Of a stretch of 64,000 bases of DNA, positions 1 to 8,189 are shown one piece after another. The notes beneath the pieces were generated by a model that saw only the letters and a list, made by a program, of their open reading frames with translations, did no database searches and had not been told where the DNA came from. Position 1 is the first letter of the stretch. Each line of letters opens with the position of its first letter. The stretch comes from Burkholderiales bacterium (GTDB taxonomy: Bacteria > Pseudomonadota > Gammaproteobacteria > Burkholderiales > JAEUOS01). The translations under genes and the position numbers were made by a program. The stretch covers positions 1 through 64,000 of the forward strand of contig JAEUOR010000010.1 in the NCBI GenBank assembly GCA_016790635.1, given 5' to 3'.

Positions 1-896
1 CCGCCCGCCGTCATCTTTTCGCGCACGATCATGTCGAAGACACGGCGCCGCGTTTCGCGTGCCTGGTCGGCGTTCATGTCGAACACGACCGCCCAGTCAG
101 GGCTGCGTGCAAACAACTCGGGGATGTTGGTGCAGTCGGCGGCGTAGATGAACGACTGGCCGCCCGAGCGCGCGGTGAAGAGGGTGTGGCCCGGGGTGTG
201 GCCGAATGCGGCCATGGACTGGACGCCGGGTGCAACCTCGGTGCCGGGCTCGAAACGCACCAGCTGCTGGTCGGTGAGGCCACCGAAGATGCGTCGCGCC
301 GTCTGGAACGCGCCGCGCTGCGCCTCGGGCGCTGCGTTCATGCGCGCGTCGTCCATCCAGAAGGCGTGTTCCGGTGCCGGCACCATGATGCGCGCACGCG
401 GGCAGGTCAGTTGCCCGGCCTTGTTGCGCAGGCCCAGGATGTGGTCGCCGTGGTAATGGCTGATGAGGACGGTGTCGATGTCCTCAGGTTTCAGTCCGGC
501 TGCGGCCAGGTTCATGAGCAGGCGACCGGTGGTGGGCGGGCCGTTGTCGGCGAAGCCGGTGTCCATCAGGATGTGGCGGTTGCCGGCCACCACCACGAAG
601 GCGGTGAAGGGGACGTCGATATAGTCGGTCGGCAACTTCTGCGAGGCCAGCAGCTCCTTGACCTGGCCGAGCGGCGCGTTGCGCACGAATTCCTCGCCCA
701 GCGGACGGCGCACCACGCCGTCGTTGACGGCGATGATCTCCATTTCGCCCAGCTTCATGCGCCGGTGGCCAACCACGGCGGGGGTCGGCGCGCCCAGGTT
801 GGGGGCGTTTTGCGCAAACAGCGGCATCCAGCCACCGGCGGCATAGGCCGCCAGCCCGACGCCGCCGCCGACCAGGATATCTCTGCGGGTGATCAT
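1..896 (-). CDS. Exported MBL-fold metallohydrolase (C-terminus cut by window edge)
   Basis: About 298 residues are visible and the stop lies beyond the left edge. The N-terminus begins MITRRDILVGG and runs into a hydrophobic stretch ending near FAQ, which resembles a twin-arginine export signal. The zinc-binding signature HYHGDH sits at residues 147-152, preceded by the usual VLIS strand. A further MDTGFADNGPP segment precedes it, as in class B-like lactonase and quorum-quenching hydrolases. The family hydrolyses lactones, esters or beta-lactams; the substrate here cannot be named. The ATG at 896 is the first that gives a complete export signal. Confidence 0.85.
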   Translation of the reverse strand, partial: MITRRDILVGGGVGLAAYAAGGWMPLFAQNAPNLGAPTPAVVGHRRMKLGEMEIIAVNDGVVRRPLGEEFVRNAPLGQVKELLASQKLPTDYIDVPFTAFVVVAGNRHILMDTGFADNGPPTTGRLLMNLAAAGLKPEDIDTVLISHYHGDHILGLRNKAGQLTCPRARIMVPAPEHAFWMDDARMNAAPEAQRGAFQTARRIFGGLTDQQLVRFEPGTEVAPGVQSMAAFGHTPGHTLFTARSGGQSFIYAADCTNIPELFARSPDWAVVFDMNADQARETRRRVFDMIVREKMTAG

Positions 897-1110
897 CTGA
901 TGAGTCCTTGAAAGTGAAATGGGAGGGGAGCGAAAAACCGCGCAGATCCTAACTGCGGTGCCTGGCGGATACACCCGGCAGGCATGTCTATTCCGATGAG
1001 GGCGCGGACAATTTTTTTGTTGGCGCGGATCCGGCGGTACGTCCGGACCCTACGGCGACGCGTAACATGCGCGTTCGACCGGTTCCGACCTGACTTCGCG
1101 GGGAGGCGAA

Positions 1111-1962
1111 ATGGAAACCAAGCAAACGATCTCACGCGTCGGGGCAAAGCCGCTCCTGCATACCCTGGTGCTTGCCCTGGGCTTGGGCGCGGCTGGTCCG
1201 GCGCTACCCCAGGCAGCCGCCGACCTCAACGCCGGGCGGGCCAAGGTGGAGGCCAATTGCGCGGCCTGCCACGGTGCCAACGGCGTCAGCGTGGCCGACA
1301 ACATCCCCAACCTGGCCGGGCAGCGCGGACCGTACCTGGAAAACCAGCTGCGCGCGCTCAAGAGCGGCGCGCGACGCAATGCCGTCATGGGCGCGGTGGC
1401 CGCCCAACTGAGTGCGCAGGACATCTCCGATGTCGCCGCGTACTTCGCCTCGTTGCCTGGCGCCAGCGGGACCGCCAAGACGGCGCTGCCGGCGGCGATC
1501 GCCATGAGCCAGGTCACGATTCCTCCCGACCACCGCGCCAGCATGGTCATGTACCAGACGGTCAATCGGCCGGACATCAACCAGGTGCGCTACCTGTACG
1601 CCAACGAGGTCGCACTGCGCGCTGCGCGCGAAGGGCGTGACCTGCCCAACGGCTCGCACCTGGTGCTCGAGCAGCATGCCGCGCGGCTGGGGCCGGATGG
1701 CAAGCCCGTGATGGGCAGCGACGGTTATTTCGTCGCCGATCGCCTGATCGCCTACGCCGTCATGGAGCGCCAGGCCGGCTGGGGCAAGGACATTCCGGCC
1801 AACCTGCGCAACGAGGACTGGCAGTACGGCGTCTACACGCCTGCCCGCCAACTGCGCAGCGGGGTCAACCACAGCGAATGCCTGGCCTGCCACAAGCCGC
1901 TGGATCGCGAGAGCTACACCTTTTCGATCAAGGCGTTGACCGAGGTCGCCAAGCGCCGCTGA
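1111..1962 (+). CDS. Periplasmic cytochrome c fused to a cytochrome P460 domain
   Basis: The 283-residue protein starts at an ATG preceded by GGGGAGGCGAA. Residues 1-36 form a signal peptide with a long n-region. Residues 40-120 are a small class I cytochrome c with CAACH at 50-54. Residues 145-283 match the cytochrome P460 family and end in a second haem motif, CLACH at 257-261. P460 proteins oxidise hydroxylamine or bind NO in ammonia oxidisers and methanotrophs, and many heterotrophs carry uncharacterised members. Here the c domain may pass electrons to or from the P460 haem. No nitrification genes are nearby, so detoxification of NO or hydroxylamine is only an inference. Confidence 0.85.
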   Translation: METKQTISRVGAKPLLHTLVLALGLGAAGPALPQAAADLNAGRAKVEANCAACHGANGVSVADNIPNLAGQRGPYLENQLRALKSGARRNAVMGAVAAQLSAQDISDVAAYFASLPGASGTAKTALPAAIAMSQVTIPPDHRASMVMYQTVNRPDINQVRYLYANEVALRAAREGRDLPNGSHLVLEQHAARLGPDGKPVMGSDGYFVADRLIAYAVMERQAGWGKDIPANLRNEDWQYGVYTPARQLRSGVNHSECLACHKPLDRESYTFSIKALTEVAKRR

Positions 1963-1963
1963 C

Positions 1964-1981
1964 GCGGCCCTTGCGGGCCGC
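1964..1981. terminator. GC-rich hairpin between convergent genes
   Basis: GCGGCCC, loop TTGC, then GGGCCGC form a perfect 7-bp stem just after the stop of the cytochrome gene and before the stop of the convergent PEP-CTERM gene. There is no clear U-tract, so termination could work in both directions by the hairpin alone or need Rho. Confidence 0.55.
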
Positions 1982-2005
1982 CGGGAAACGTTGCTGAGGT
2001 ACGCC

Positions 2006-2986
2006 TTAGGCCGGAAATACGCGGCGACGGCGGGCCGCGCCAGCGACCAGGAGGGCGGCTGCCAGGCCGAACAGGGCGGCCGTTGCAGGCTCTGGTATGG
2101 CGCGCGCGATCGGCGGGAACGGATCGCCTGACTGGGCGCCGGCGCCGCAGAAGGAGTTGAATTCGACGAAATCGTTCGGGACCTCGACGAGGAATGCAGC
2201 CGCAACGTCCTCGAGGCCACCACCGTTGTCGCCGCCGCCCTCACCCCCGCCTTCACCACCGCCCTGCGGCGCGTAGATCGTGGCCCGACACGTCGCCATG
2301 CTCGACACCATGCCACGCGCAACCGAGATCATCTGATAGTCGATGCTATGTGAACCTGCGCCCAGGCCGGTAAGGAAAAAGTCCTGGCCGGGCAGCCCGT
2401 AGCTGGCAAAACCGGCCCCGGAGGTGAACGCGTTCGTTACAGATAGCAGGCCCAGAGAATTGTAGATGCTGGTGGTTGCGCCGCCCGTACCGACGTTCGT
2501 AGACCAGAATTCGTCGAGGTACAGCGTCCCGTCGATGATGAGGCGGATCGTCAGTTCCGCGTACTGGTACTCGCCGGCCACAAACGAGGTGCTGCCAAAG
2601 GCGCCGACCTGGCCGGGGCTCACCGAAAAGCCGAAGCTGTCGCCTGTGATGGTGGTCGTCACCTGCGCCGAGCCGTCGGCGTAGTAGGTGTTTTCGCCAG
2701 AGGAGCGCGACCCGAACTCGAAGCTGCCGAATCCGCAGGCATAGCTGTGCAGCCCGGTAGCATTGCCGGAGGCGTCGTTGCGAAAATCGAGGACGTCCTG
2801 TCCGGTGCCAAAAAAGCAGCCGGTCGGGGCGATGGAAGTCGCTCCTGCAAGGGTGTCAGCCCCCAGGTTGGTATTGCCGGTGGCGATCACGGCGCCGATC
2901 GCGCTGGTTGCCGAGAGTGACAGGGCCGCTGCCAACCCCATGGCCGCCAAAGCGGGACGGGACCGCGAAAGTACGAGTTGCAACAT
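2006..2986 (-). CDS. PEP-CTERM sorting-domain protein
   Basis: 326 residues. The start chosen is the ATG at 2986, because AAGGAG lies 7 bases upstream; an in-frame TTG directly before it is less likely. A signal peptide occupies about residues 1-32. The C-terminus has a PEP motif at 298-300 (IPEPATAALFG), a transmembrane stretch and a basic RRRR tail, the tripartite signal recognised by exosortase. Before it lies a Gly/Glu-rich linker (repeated GGGE). The body is secreted beta-rich sequence with no recognised enzyme motif. Such proteins are surface or exopolysaccharide-matrix proteins in floc- or biofilm-forming bacteria. No exosortase gene is in this window. Confidence 0.9.
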   Translation of the reverse strand: MLQLVLSRSRPALAAMGLAAALSLSATSAIGAVIATGNTNLGADTLAGATSIAPTGCFFGTGQDVLDFRNDASGNATGLHSYACGFGSFEFGSRSSGENTYYADGSAQVTTTITGDSFGFSVSPGQVGAFGSTSFVAGEYQYAELTIRLIIDGTLYLDEFWSTNVGTGGATTSIYNSLGLLSVTNAFTSGAGFASYGLPGQDFFLTGLGAGSHSIDYQMISVARGMVSSMATCRATIYAPQGGGEGGGEGGGDNGGGLEDVAAAFLVEVPNDFVEFNSFCGAGAQSGDPFPPIARAIPEPATAALFGLAAALLVAGAARRRRVFPA

Positions 2987-3046
2987 CAATTATCTCCTTG
3001 ATGGCGATACGGGCAAGATGCCCTTGGATAGAAATTGTCAACATCA

Positions 3047-3060
3047 GCAAAATCGATGCC
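3047..3060 (-). promoter_or_regulatory. Predicted sigma-54 promoter of the PEP-CTERM gene
   Basis: Read on the minus strand the sequence is GGCATCGATTTTGC, with GG and GC separated by exactly 10 bases. GGCA matches the -24 element and TTGC followed by T matches the -12 element of the RpoN consensus. Transcription would start near 3035, leaving a leader of about 50 nt before the ATG at 2986. Confidence 0.7.
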
Positions 3061-3125
3061 GGAATAACGTAACCTATTGTTTTATTGAACAAAAAATATA
3101 CCCCCTGGACAAATCGATGGGCGAC

Positions 3126-3142
3126 TGTAAATTTTTCCGACA
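3126..3142 (-). promoter_or_regulatory. Upstream imperfect palindrome, likely enhancer-binding site
   Basis: On the minus strand this reads TGTCGGAAAAATTTACA, with outer TGT/ACA arms and an AT-rich centre, about 95 nt upstream of the predicted sigma-54 start. That is the normal distance for an activator of RpoN promoters. PEP-CTERM genes of related bacteria are reported to be controlled by the PrsK-PrsR system with RpoN, so PrsR is the candidate ligand; this assignment is an inference. Confidence 0.5.
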
Positions 3143-3211
3143 CGTCTGGCTGTGGTGATCGAAAATGTCCGCCCATCGGGCAGAGGCCGGCGGGACCGGT
3201 CTATCCAGGAG

Positions 3212-4387
3212 CTACTTGCGCCTGGGCGCCGGCGGCAGGCCCAGGCCGATGAAGGCCCCGACCAGGTTGAACGCCGCCGCGATCATCAGCGCCGCCGTGT
3301 ACGCCTGTGTGCGGTCGAAGAGCCACCCCGCCAGGACCGGCAGGCTGATCGCAGCGACGCACCACGAGATGTACATGCGGCTGGCGATCTGGCCGAAGGC
3401 GTTGCGTTCCCAGTAGCGCGGAATCACCGCGGCGGTGAGGCCGGACAGGAAGCCGTAGCCCATGCCGATCATGGCCAGCGCCAGCACGGCCGCCACCGGC
3501 ACCGGCACGAAGGTGACCAGGAGCGCGCCGGCCAGGGACCAGAGGTGCGCCCCGCAGGCCACGCGCGGCGCGGCGAAGCGGTCGATCAATGCGCCACCGC
3601 CGATGCGCGCCGCGGCGATGGCGCCGGTGATGAAGGTGGTCCCGCCCAGGGCCAGCGCGGTCGCTCCGCCGTAGGCCTGGACGATGCCGGCGGCCTGGCT
3701 CATGACGGTGAGGCCCGCCGCGCCGGCCAGGAAGAAGACCGTGAACAGGCGCCGAAATAGCGCCGCGTCGTCCGGGCGTGCATCGCCAGGGGCCGATGTC
3801 GGGGCTTGCGTGCGCAGCGTGGCCGAACGCAGCATCAGTGCGCTGACGAGACTGGTGAGCACGATCACCAGCGCCAGCGCAGCGAACGCGGCGCGCACGC
3901 CGAACTGGGCGATGCCCCAGCCGAACAACGGTGCACCCAGCATCGCCCCCAGCGGGTAGAGGCTCACGACATAGCCGTTGACGAGTCCGCTGGCGCCGCT
4001 GCCGATCTGGTTGGTCGCCTGCTGCATGACGATGAAGCCGACGCCGCCGCCCAGGCCGAAGAGCAGCCCGTAGCCCAGCGCAAACTGCCCCATGCCCTGG
4101 GCGGCTGAGGTCAGCGCCAGGCCGATGACACTCGTCAGTCCGGCCATGAGCACGATGGGCAGGGGGGAGAGCGAGCGATACAGGCGCGGCGCCAGGTTCA
4201 TGCCCACGGTCACGCTGATGGTGGCGAGCGCGAACACGAGTGTCATCTGCGCGCGCGTCAAGGACAGCAGCGCTTCCATGGGTTTCAGGAAGACGCTGAA
4301 CGCGTAAAGGGTGCCGAAGGGCAGGTTGTAGAGGGTCGCCGCGACGATCACGACGGCCAGGCTCGGTGGCGCGGGTGGGGAAGGCAT
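3212..4387 (-). CDS. MFS transporter (oxalate/formate antiporter-like)
   Basis: About 391 residues from the ATG at 4387 (MPSPPAPPSLAVV). A longer in-frame reading to 4432 adds a non-hydrophobic, proline-rich tail and is less likely. The sequence has the roughly 12 hydrophobic helices of the major facilitator superfamily, split by a hydrophilic loop near residue 195-215. The opening NLPFGTLYAFSVFLKPME and the helix 5 region resemble the monocarboxylate/oxalate-formate group. The substrate is probably a small organic acid. It is divergent from the Bug receptor that starts at 4492. No clear Shine-Dalgarno sequence precedes the ATG. Confidence 0.8.
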   Translation of the reverse strand: MPSPPAPPSLAVVIVAATLYNLPFGTLYAFSVFLKPMEALLSLTRAQMTLVFALATISVTVGMNLAPRLYRSLSPLPIVLMAGLTSVIGLALTSAAQGMGQFALGYGLLFGLGGGVGFIVMQQATNQIGSGASGLVNGYVVSLYPLGAMLGAPLFGWGIAQFGVRAAFAALALVIVLTSLVSALMLRSATLRTQAPTSAPGDARPDDAALFRRLFTVFFLAGAAGLTVMSQAAGIVQAYGGATALALGGTTFITGAIAAARIGGGALIDRFAAPRVACGAHLWSLAGALLVTFVPVPVAAVLALAMIGMGYGFLSGLTAAVIPRYWERNAFGQIASRMYISWCVAAISLPVLAGWLFDRTQAYTAALMIAAAFNLVGAFIGLGLPPAPRRK

Positions 4388-4491
4388 GGATGGGTCGATC
4401 TTAGGGCAAGGCCCGGGCACCGGCCGGCACAAGCATGCCTTATAGTCGCGCCTCCGCCGCGTACCTCAACCCGACCCCGTCAGGAGTGTCC

Positions 4492-5472
4492 ATGCCCGTT
4501 ACCCGCAGAGTCGCCATCGCCTCGCTCTTCGCCGTCTGCGCCGTCGCCGCCGGTCCGGCGTTCGGCCAGGCCTATCCCAGCAAGCAGATCAACATCATCG
4601 TCTCGTTCCCGCCGGGCGGCGACACCGACGCGTTGGCGCGCGTGTTCGCCGAAAAGCTGGCAGCCCGTGTCGGCCAGTCGGTGGTGGTCGAGAACCGCAC
4701 CGGTGCGTCGGGCACCATAGGCAACGCTTTCGTCGGCAAGGCGCCCGCCGACGGTTACACGCTGCTCTTCACCCCCAATACCTTCGCCACCGCGCCGCTG
4801 GTCTTGAAGCCCGGCACCGGCGCGGCCTACGATCCCTTGAATGATTTCACGCCCATCGTCCTGGCGGGCACGCAGTCGCTGTTCCTGGTCGTCAACACCG
4901 GCACCGGCATCAAGTCAGTGGCAGAACTGGTGGCGCAGGCCAAGGGTGGAAAGGTTGCTAATTACGCAAGCCCGGGCAGCGGCTCGCCCATGCACATCCT
5001 GGGGGCCATGTTCAACAAGTCGGCCGGCGTCAACCTGCAGCAGGTGCCCTACCGCGGCAGCGGCCCGGCCATCATCGATCTGGTGGGCGGGCAGATTCCG
5101 ATGATGTACACCACCCTGGGTCCGGTCGCGCAGCACATCGCGACCGGCAAGCTCGCCAACCTGGCGGTGGCCGATCCCAGGCGCTCGCCGCTCGCCCCCA
5201 ACGTGCCGACCCTGGCCGAGGCGGGTGTCAAGGACGCCGAAGTCGGTGCATGGCAAGGCTTCATGGGTCCCAAGGGCCTGCCGGCCGACGTGGTGCGCAC
5301 CATCAACGGGCACGTCAACGAGATCCTCAAGATGCCCGACGTGCTCGCGCGCATGACGACGCTGGCGCTGGTGCCGGCCGGCGGCGTGCCCGACGCGCTC
5401 GCGCGCATCAATGCCGAGCATCACTCGCGCTACGGCCGCGTCATCAAGGAGGCCGGCATCCAGGCCGACTGA
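4492..5472 (+). CDS. Bug/TctC-family periplasmic solute receptor
   Basis: 326 residues from the ATG at 4492, which has AGGAG 5 bases upstream; an in-frame start at 4435 lacks this. Residues 1-25 are a signal peptide. The mature protein shows the Bug hallmarks: YPSKQINIIVSFPPGGDTD near the N-terminus, VVVENRTGASG, and APADGYTLL. The family binds carboxylates such as citrate, glutarate or aromatic acids and feeds a TctAB permease, but no permease genes are near. A perfect hairpin terminates the unit. Confidence 0.9.
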   Translation: MPVTRRVAIASLFAVCAVAAGPAFGQAYPSKQINIIVSFPPGGDTDALARVFAEKLAARVGQSVVVENRTGASGTIGNAFVGKAPADGYTLLFTPNTFATAPLVLKPGTGAAYDPLNDFTPIVLAGTQSLFLVVNTGTGIKSVAELVAQAKGGKVANYASPGSGSPMHILGAMFNKSAGVNLQQVPYRGSGPAIIDLVGGQIPMMYTTLGPVAQHIATGKLANLAVADPRRSPLAPNVPTLAEAGVKDAEVGAWQGFMGPKGLPADVVRTINGHVNEILKMPDVLARMTTLALVPAGGVPDALARINAEHHSRYGRVIKEAGIQAD

Positions 5473-5493
5473 CCGGGCGTGATGCGGTGAGGC

Positions 5494-5519
5494 AAGCGGC
5501 CCGCTCATGCGGGCCGCTT
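5494..5519. terminator. Perfect 11-bp hairpin between convergent genes
   Basis: AAGCGGCCCGC, loop TCAT, GCGGGCCGCTT. It lies between the Bug receptor (+) and the universal stress gene (-) and can serve both. The + strand continues GGCTTT, and on the minus strand the stem is followed by GCCTCACC, so no long U-tract is present. Confidence 0.7.
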
Positions 5520-5575
5520 GGCTTTGGATGCATGCGCAGGGCGCCCGTGGTTGCGCCGCGACACTGCCCGCGCGT

Positions 5576-6400
5576 TCAGTGGGCCAGGAGGGTGGGGATC
5601 GGCATCGAGCCCAGCACCGTTCGCGTCACTCCGCCAAAGGCCCACTCCCTTGCGCGCGAGTGGCCATAGGCGCCCATGACCAGGGTGTCGGCGCCCAGGT
5701 CGGCCAGGCGCGAGAGCAGGTTTTCGCCGACGGCGGGCATGGCAGAGCGATCGACATCGACCTTGGTCGCGACGCCCCGGTGTGCCAGATAGGCGGCCAG
5801 GTCGCTGCCCGGCAGATCGCCGTCTGCGGCGCTGCCGGATTCAAGTGCCAGGATGGTGGTCCGTTTCGCCAGGTGCAGGAGGGGCAGCGCGTCGGTGACG
5901 GCGCGGCAGGCCTCGCGACTGCCATTCCAGGCGACGACCGCGTGCCCGGGAAAGTCGTCCGGCACGCCGATGTAGGGGATCACGAGCACCGGGCGCGGCG
6001 ACTGCATGACCAACTGCCCCGGGTCGGGGAAGGTGGCGTCGTCGCCGGGCTCGCGCTGGCCGGCGACGATGAGGTCGACGGTCCGCGCGTGTCGCTGCAC
6101 CGCCGCCCCCGGCTCGCCTTCGACGACCAGTGCATTGCATTGCACGGCACCATGACGGCGTGCCGCCTCCTCGAAGCGCGCGACAGCGGCGCGCGCCTGG
6201 CCGACCAGGTAGTCCTGCGCCGCGGCCAGCAATTCGCCTGACGGCGCCATGCCGAATCCGCCGGGCAGTGCGAGCGACCCGGTCGGCGCCACGGCATGGA
6301 CCCGCGCGTTGCAGCGCGCCGCCAGCTGCAGCGTGGCTTCGATGCGTGCCTGGCAGGAAGGGCGATTGTCGATGCACAGCAGGATGTCACGATAGGTCAT
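5576..6400 (-). CDS. Tandem universal stress protein (UspA family)
   Basis: 274 residues holding two Usp domains, about 1-140 and 150-274. The second ends with the ATP-binding pattern G-x2-G-x9-G (GAYGHSRAREWAFGG) followed by VTRTVLGSMPIPTLLAH. The first domain is degenerate at the corresponding place (VVEGEPGAAVQRHARTVDLIVAG). Tandem Usps in betaproteobacteria are typically induced under low oxygen. The gene has an FNR-type box about 63 nt upstream of its ATG, which supports that mode of control. Confidence 0.88.
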   Translation of the reverse strand: MTYRDILLCIDNRPSCQARIEATLQLAARCNARVHAVAPTGSLALPGGFGMAPSGELLAAAQDYLVGQARAAVARFEEAARRHGAVQCNALVVEGEPGAAVQRHARTVDLIVAGQREPGDDATFPDPGQLVMQSPRPVLVIPYIGVPDDFPGHAVVAWNGSREACRAVTDALPLLHLAKRTTILALESGSAADGDLPGSDLAAYLAHRGVATKVDVDRSAMPAVGENLLSRLADLGADTLVMGAYGHSRAREWAFGGVTRTVLGSMPIPTLLAH

Positions 6401-6456
6401 GGCAGAGGGATGGTGAAGGACACCACCACAGGATCGGGCGCCTGGCCGCGCGCGTG

Positions 6457-6470
6457 TTGACGTGGGTCAA
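6457..6470. promoter_or_regulatory. FNR/ANR-type box upstream of the universal stress gene
   Basis: TTGACGTGGGTCAA is a 5-4-5 inverted repeat of the CRP/FNR family type (consensus TTGAT-N4-ATCAA). Its centre lies 63 nt upstream of the stress-protein ATG, so a class II activated promoter at -41.5 would give a leader of about 22 nt. The identical 14-mer occurs at 18747-18760. Confidence 0.65.
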
Positions 6471-6650
6471 GCGCCGTGCGCGAAACCGGCGCGGCGGACA
6501 AGGAGCGCGCGTGCGTACGGCATCCGTCCGGGCCGCTGCCTGCCCGCAGGCAAGGTGCTCTGTCACCGAGCGTTTAAGATGCCTCTTCGCAGCGGGCAGG
6601 AGGCAAAAGATCATGCGCGTGGCGACAGAGGCGCAGGCGGGGAGAGGGGG

Positions 6651-8126
6651 ATGATGGTGAAGCGGTTTGTGGCAGGCCTGCTGGTCGCGGTGCTGGTGCT
6701 CGTCGGCGTGCTGCTCGGCAATACCTGGCGCCAGGGTTCGGTGCAGGTCAGCGTGACGCCGTTGGCGCCGCTGGCGGTCGATGCCGGTGCGGTGGCGCAG
6801 TCGATGGCCGCGGCGGTGCGCGCGCGCACCGTGAGCGGCCTCGCCGATCCGACCGGCAGCGAAGCCGCATTCGCCGCCCTGCAGGCGCACTTGCGTGAGC
6901 GGTATCCGCTGGTGCATGCCCAGCTCAAGCGCGAAGTCATCGGCGCCCACAGCCTGCTTTTCACTTGGCCTGGGAGCGACACGTCCGCCAAGCCTATCGC
7001 GCTTCTGGCGCACCAGGATGTCGTCCCGGTGGCGCCGGGCACCGAAGCGCTGTGGCAGCACCAGCCCTTTGCCGGCGTCATTGCCGATGGTCACGTCTGG
7101 GGGCGCGGCACGCTCGACAACAAGGTCAACCTCATCACGCAGCTGGAGGCGGTCGAAACCCTGCTCAAGGCGGGCTACAAGCCGCGCCGCGGCGCGCTGT
7201 TCTTTTTCGGGCACGACGAGGAGGTCGGCGGCCGCGAGGGTGCGGTGCAGGCAGTCGCGATGCTGCGCCAGCGCGGCGTGCGCCTGGAGTTCGTGCTCGA
7301 CGAAGGACTGGCGATCACCGACGGCGTCTTGGCCGGCGTCAAGGCGCCGCTGGCGTTGATCGGCCTGGCCGAGAAGGGCGGCGTATCGTTGAAGCTCACG
7401 GCCAAGGCGCCACCGGGCCATTCGTCGATGCCGCCGGCGGCCTCCGGGGCCAGCGCGATCGGCATGCTGTCGGCCGCGCTCAACCAGCTGGACCGGCATC
7501 CGGTCGAGGGCGGCATCCGCGGCGTGGCCGCCGGGATGTTCGCGGTCGTGGCCCCGGAATTGCCGCTCGCGCAGCGCGTGCCGCTGGCCAACCTGTGGCT
7601 GTTCCGGCCCGTGGTCGAGAGCATGCTGGCGCGCGGCGCGGCGACCAACGCGATGCTGCGCACCACGACCGCACTCACCATGGTCAACGCCGGCAATCGG
7701 CCCAACGTGCTGCCGGGCGACGCCACGGCGGTGGTCAACTTCCGGCTCCTGCCCGGCGACAGCAGCGCGTCGGTCACCGAGCATGTCCGGCGCGTGATCG
7801 CCGACGAACGCATCGCCATCGAGGTACTGGGCAACCCGGCCGAGCCGTCGCGCATTTCCGCGGCCGACGCGGCGGGGTTCAGGTTGATCGAGCGCAGCAT
7901 CCGCGAAGTGTTTCCGCAGGCGCTGGTGGCGCCCGGACTCGTGCTGGCCGGCACCGACTCGCGCCATTTCGAGCCCATCGCCGACAATGTGTACCGCTTC
8001 ATGCCGATCCGCTTCGCCAGCGCCGACCTGGCGCGCGTGCACGGCACCGACGAGCGCATCGCCGTCGACCAGCTGGCGGGCATGGTGCGCTTTTATCATC
8101 GCCTGTTGCAGGAGGCGTTGCGCTAG
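6651..8126 (+). CDS. M20-family metallopeptidase, carboxypeptidase S / PM20D1-like
   Basis: 491 residues from the first of two adjacent ATGs, with GGAGAGGGGG directly upstream. Residues 4-24 are a signal anchor, so the enzyme is membrane-bound or periplasmic. Metal and catalytic positions of the M20 fold are visible: H121 and D123 (LLAHQDVVPV), D156 (GRGTLDNK), E190/E191 (GHDEEVGG), D217 and H439 (GTDSRHFEP). A dimerisation insert begins around 240 with GHSS at 256-259. Length and the HQDVVPV motif fit the Cps1/PM20D1 branch, which hydrolyses N-acyl amino acids or dipeptides. It stands alone, divergent from the stress gene with 250 bp between them. Confidence 0.87.
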   Translation: MMVKRFVAGLLVAVLVLVGVLLGNTWRQGSVQVSVTPLAPLAVDAGAVAQSMAAAVRARTVSGLADPTGSEAAFAALQAHLRERYPLVHAQLKREVIGAHSLLFTWPGSDTSAKPIALLAHQDVVPVAPGTEALWQHQPFAGVIADGHVWGRGTLDNKVNLITQLEAVETLLKAGYKPRRGALFFFGHDEEVGGREGAVQAVAMLRQRGVRLEFVLDEGLAITDGVLAGVKAPLALIGLAEKGGVSLKLTAKAPPGHSSMPPAASGASAIGMLSAALNQLDRHPVEGGIRGVAAGMFAVVAPELPLAQRVPLANLWLFRPVVESMLARGAATNAMLRTTTALTMVNAGNRPNVLPGDATAVVNFRLLPGDSSASVTEHVRRVIADERIAIEVLGNPAEPSRISAADAAGFRLIERSIREVFPQALVAPGLVLAGTDSRHFEPIADNVYRFMPIRFASADLARVHGTDERIAVDQLAGMVRFYHRLLQEALR

Positions 8127-8189
8127 CCGGCACAAGATATCGATCGTCGTTCATCCCTTCCGAATCCACGTCACGAAAAGACCGCACCC

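Noticed and set aside
2226..2260. Repeated GGC/GAG-rich units in the PEP-CTERM gene as possible CRISPR or VNTR
   Set aside because: They are short Gly/Glu codon repeats within the linker of the protein, with no spacer structure.
6387..8135. 582-codon open frame on the minus strand over the M20 peptidase
   Set aside because: Shadow frame. The plus-strand reading has full M20 metal ligands and a good ribosome site.
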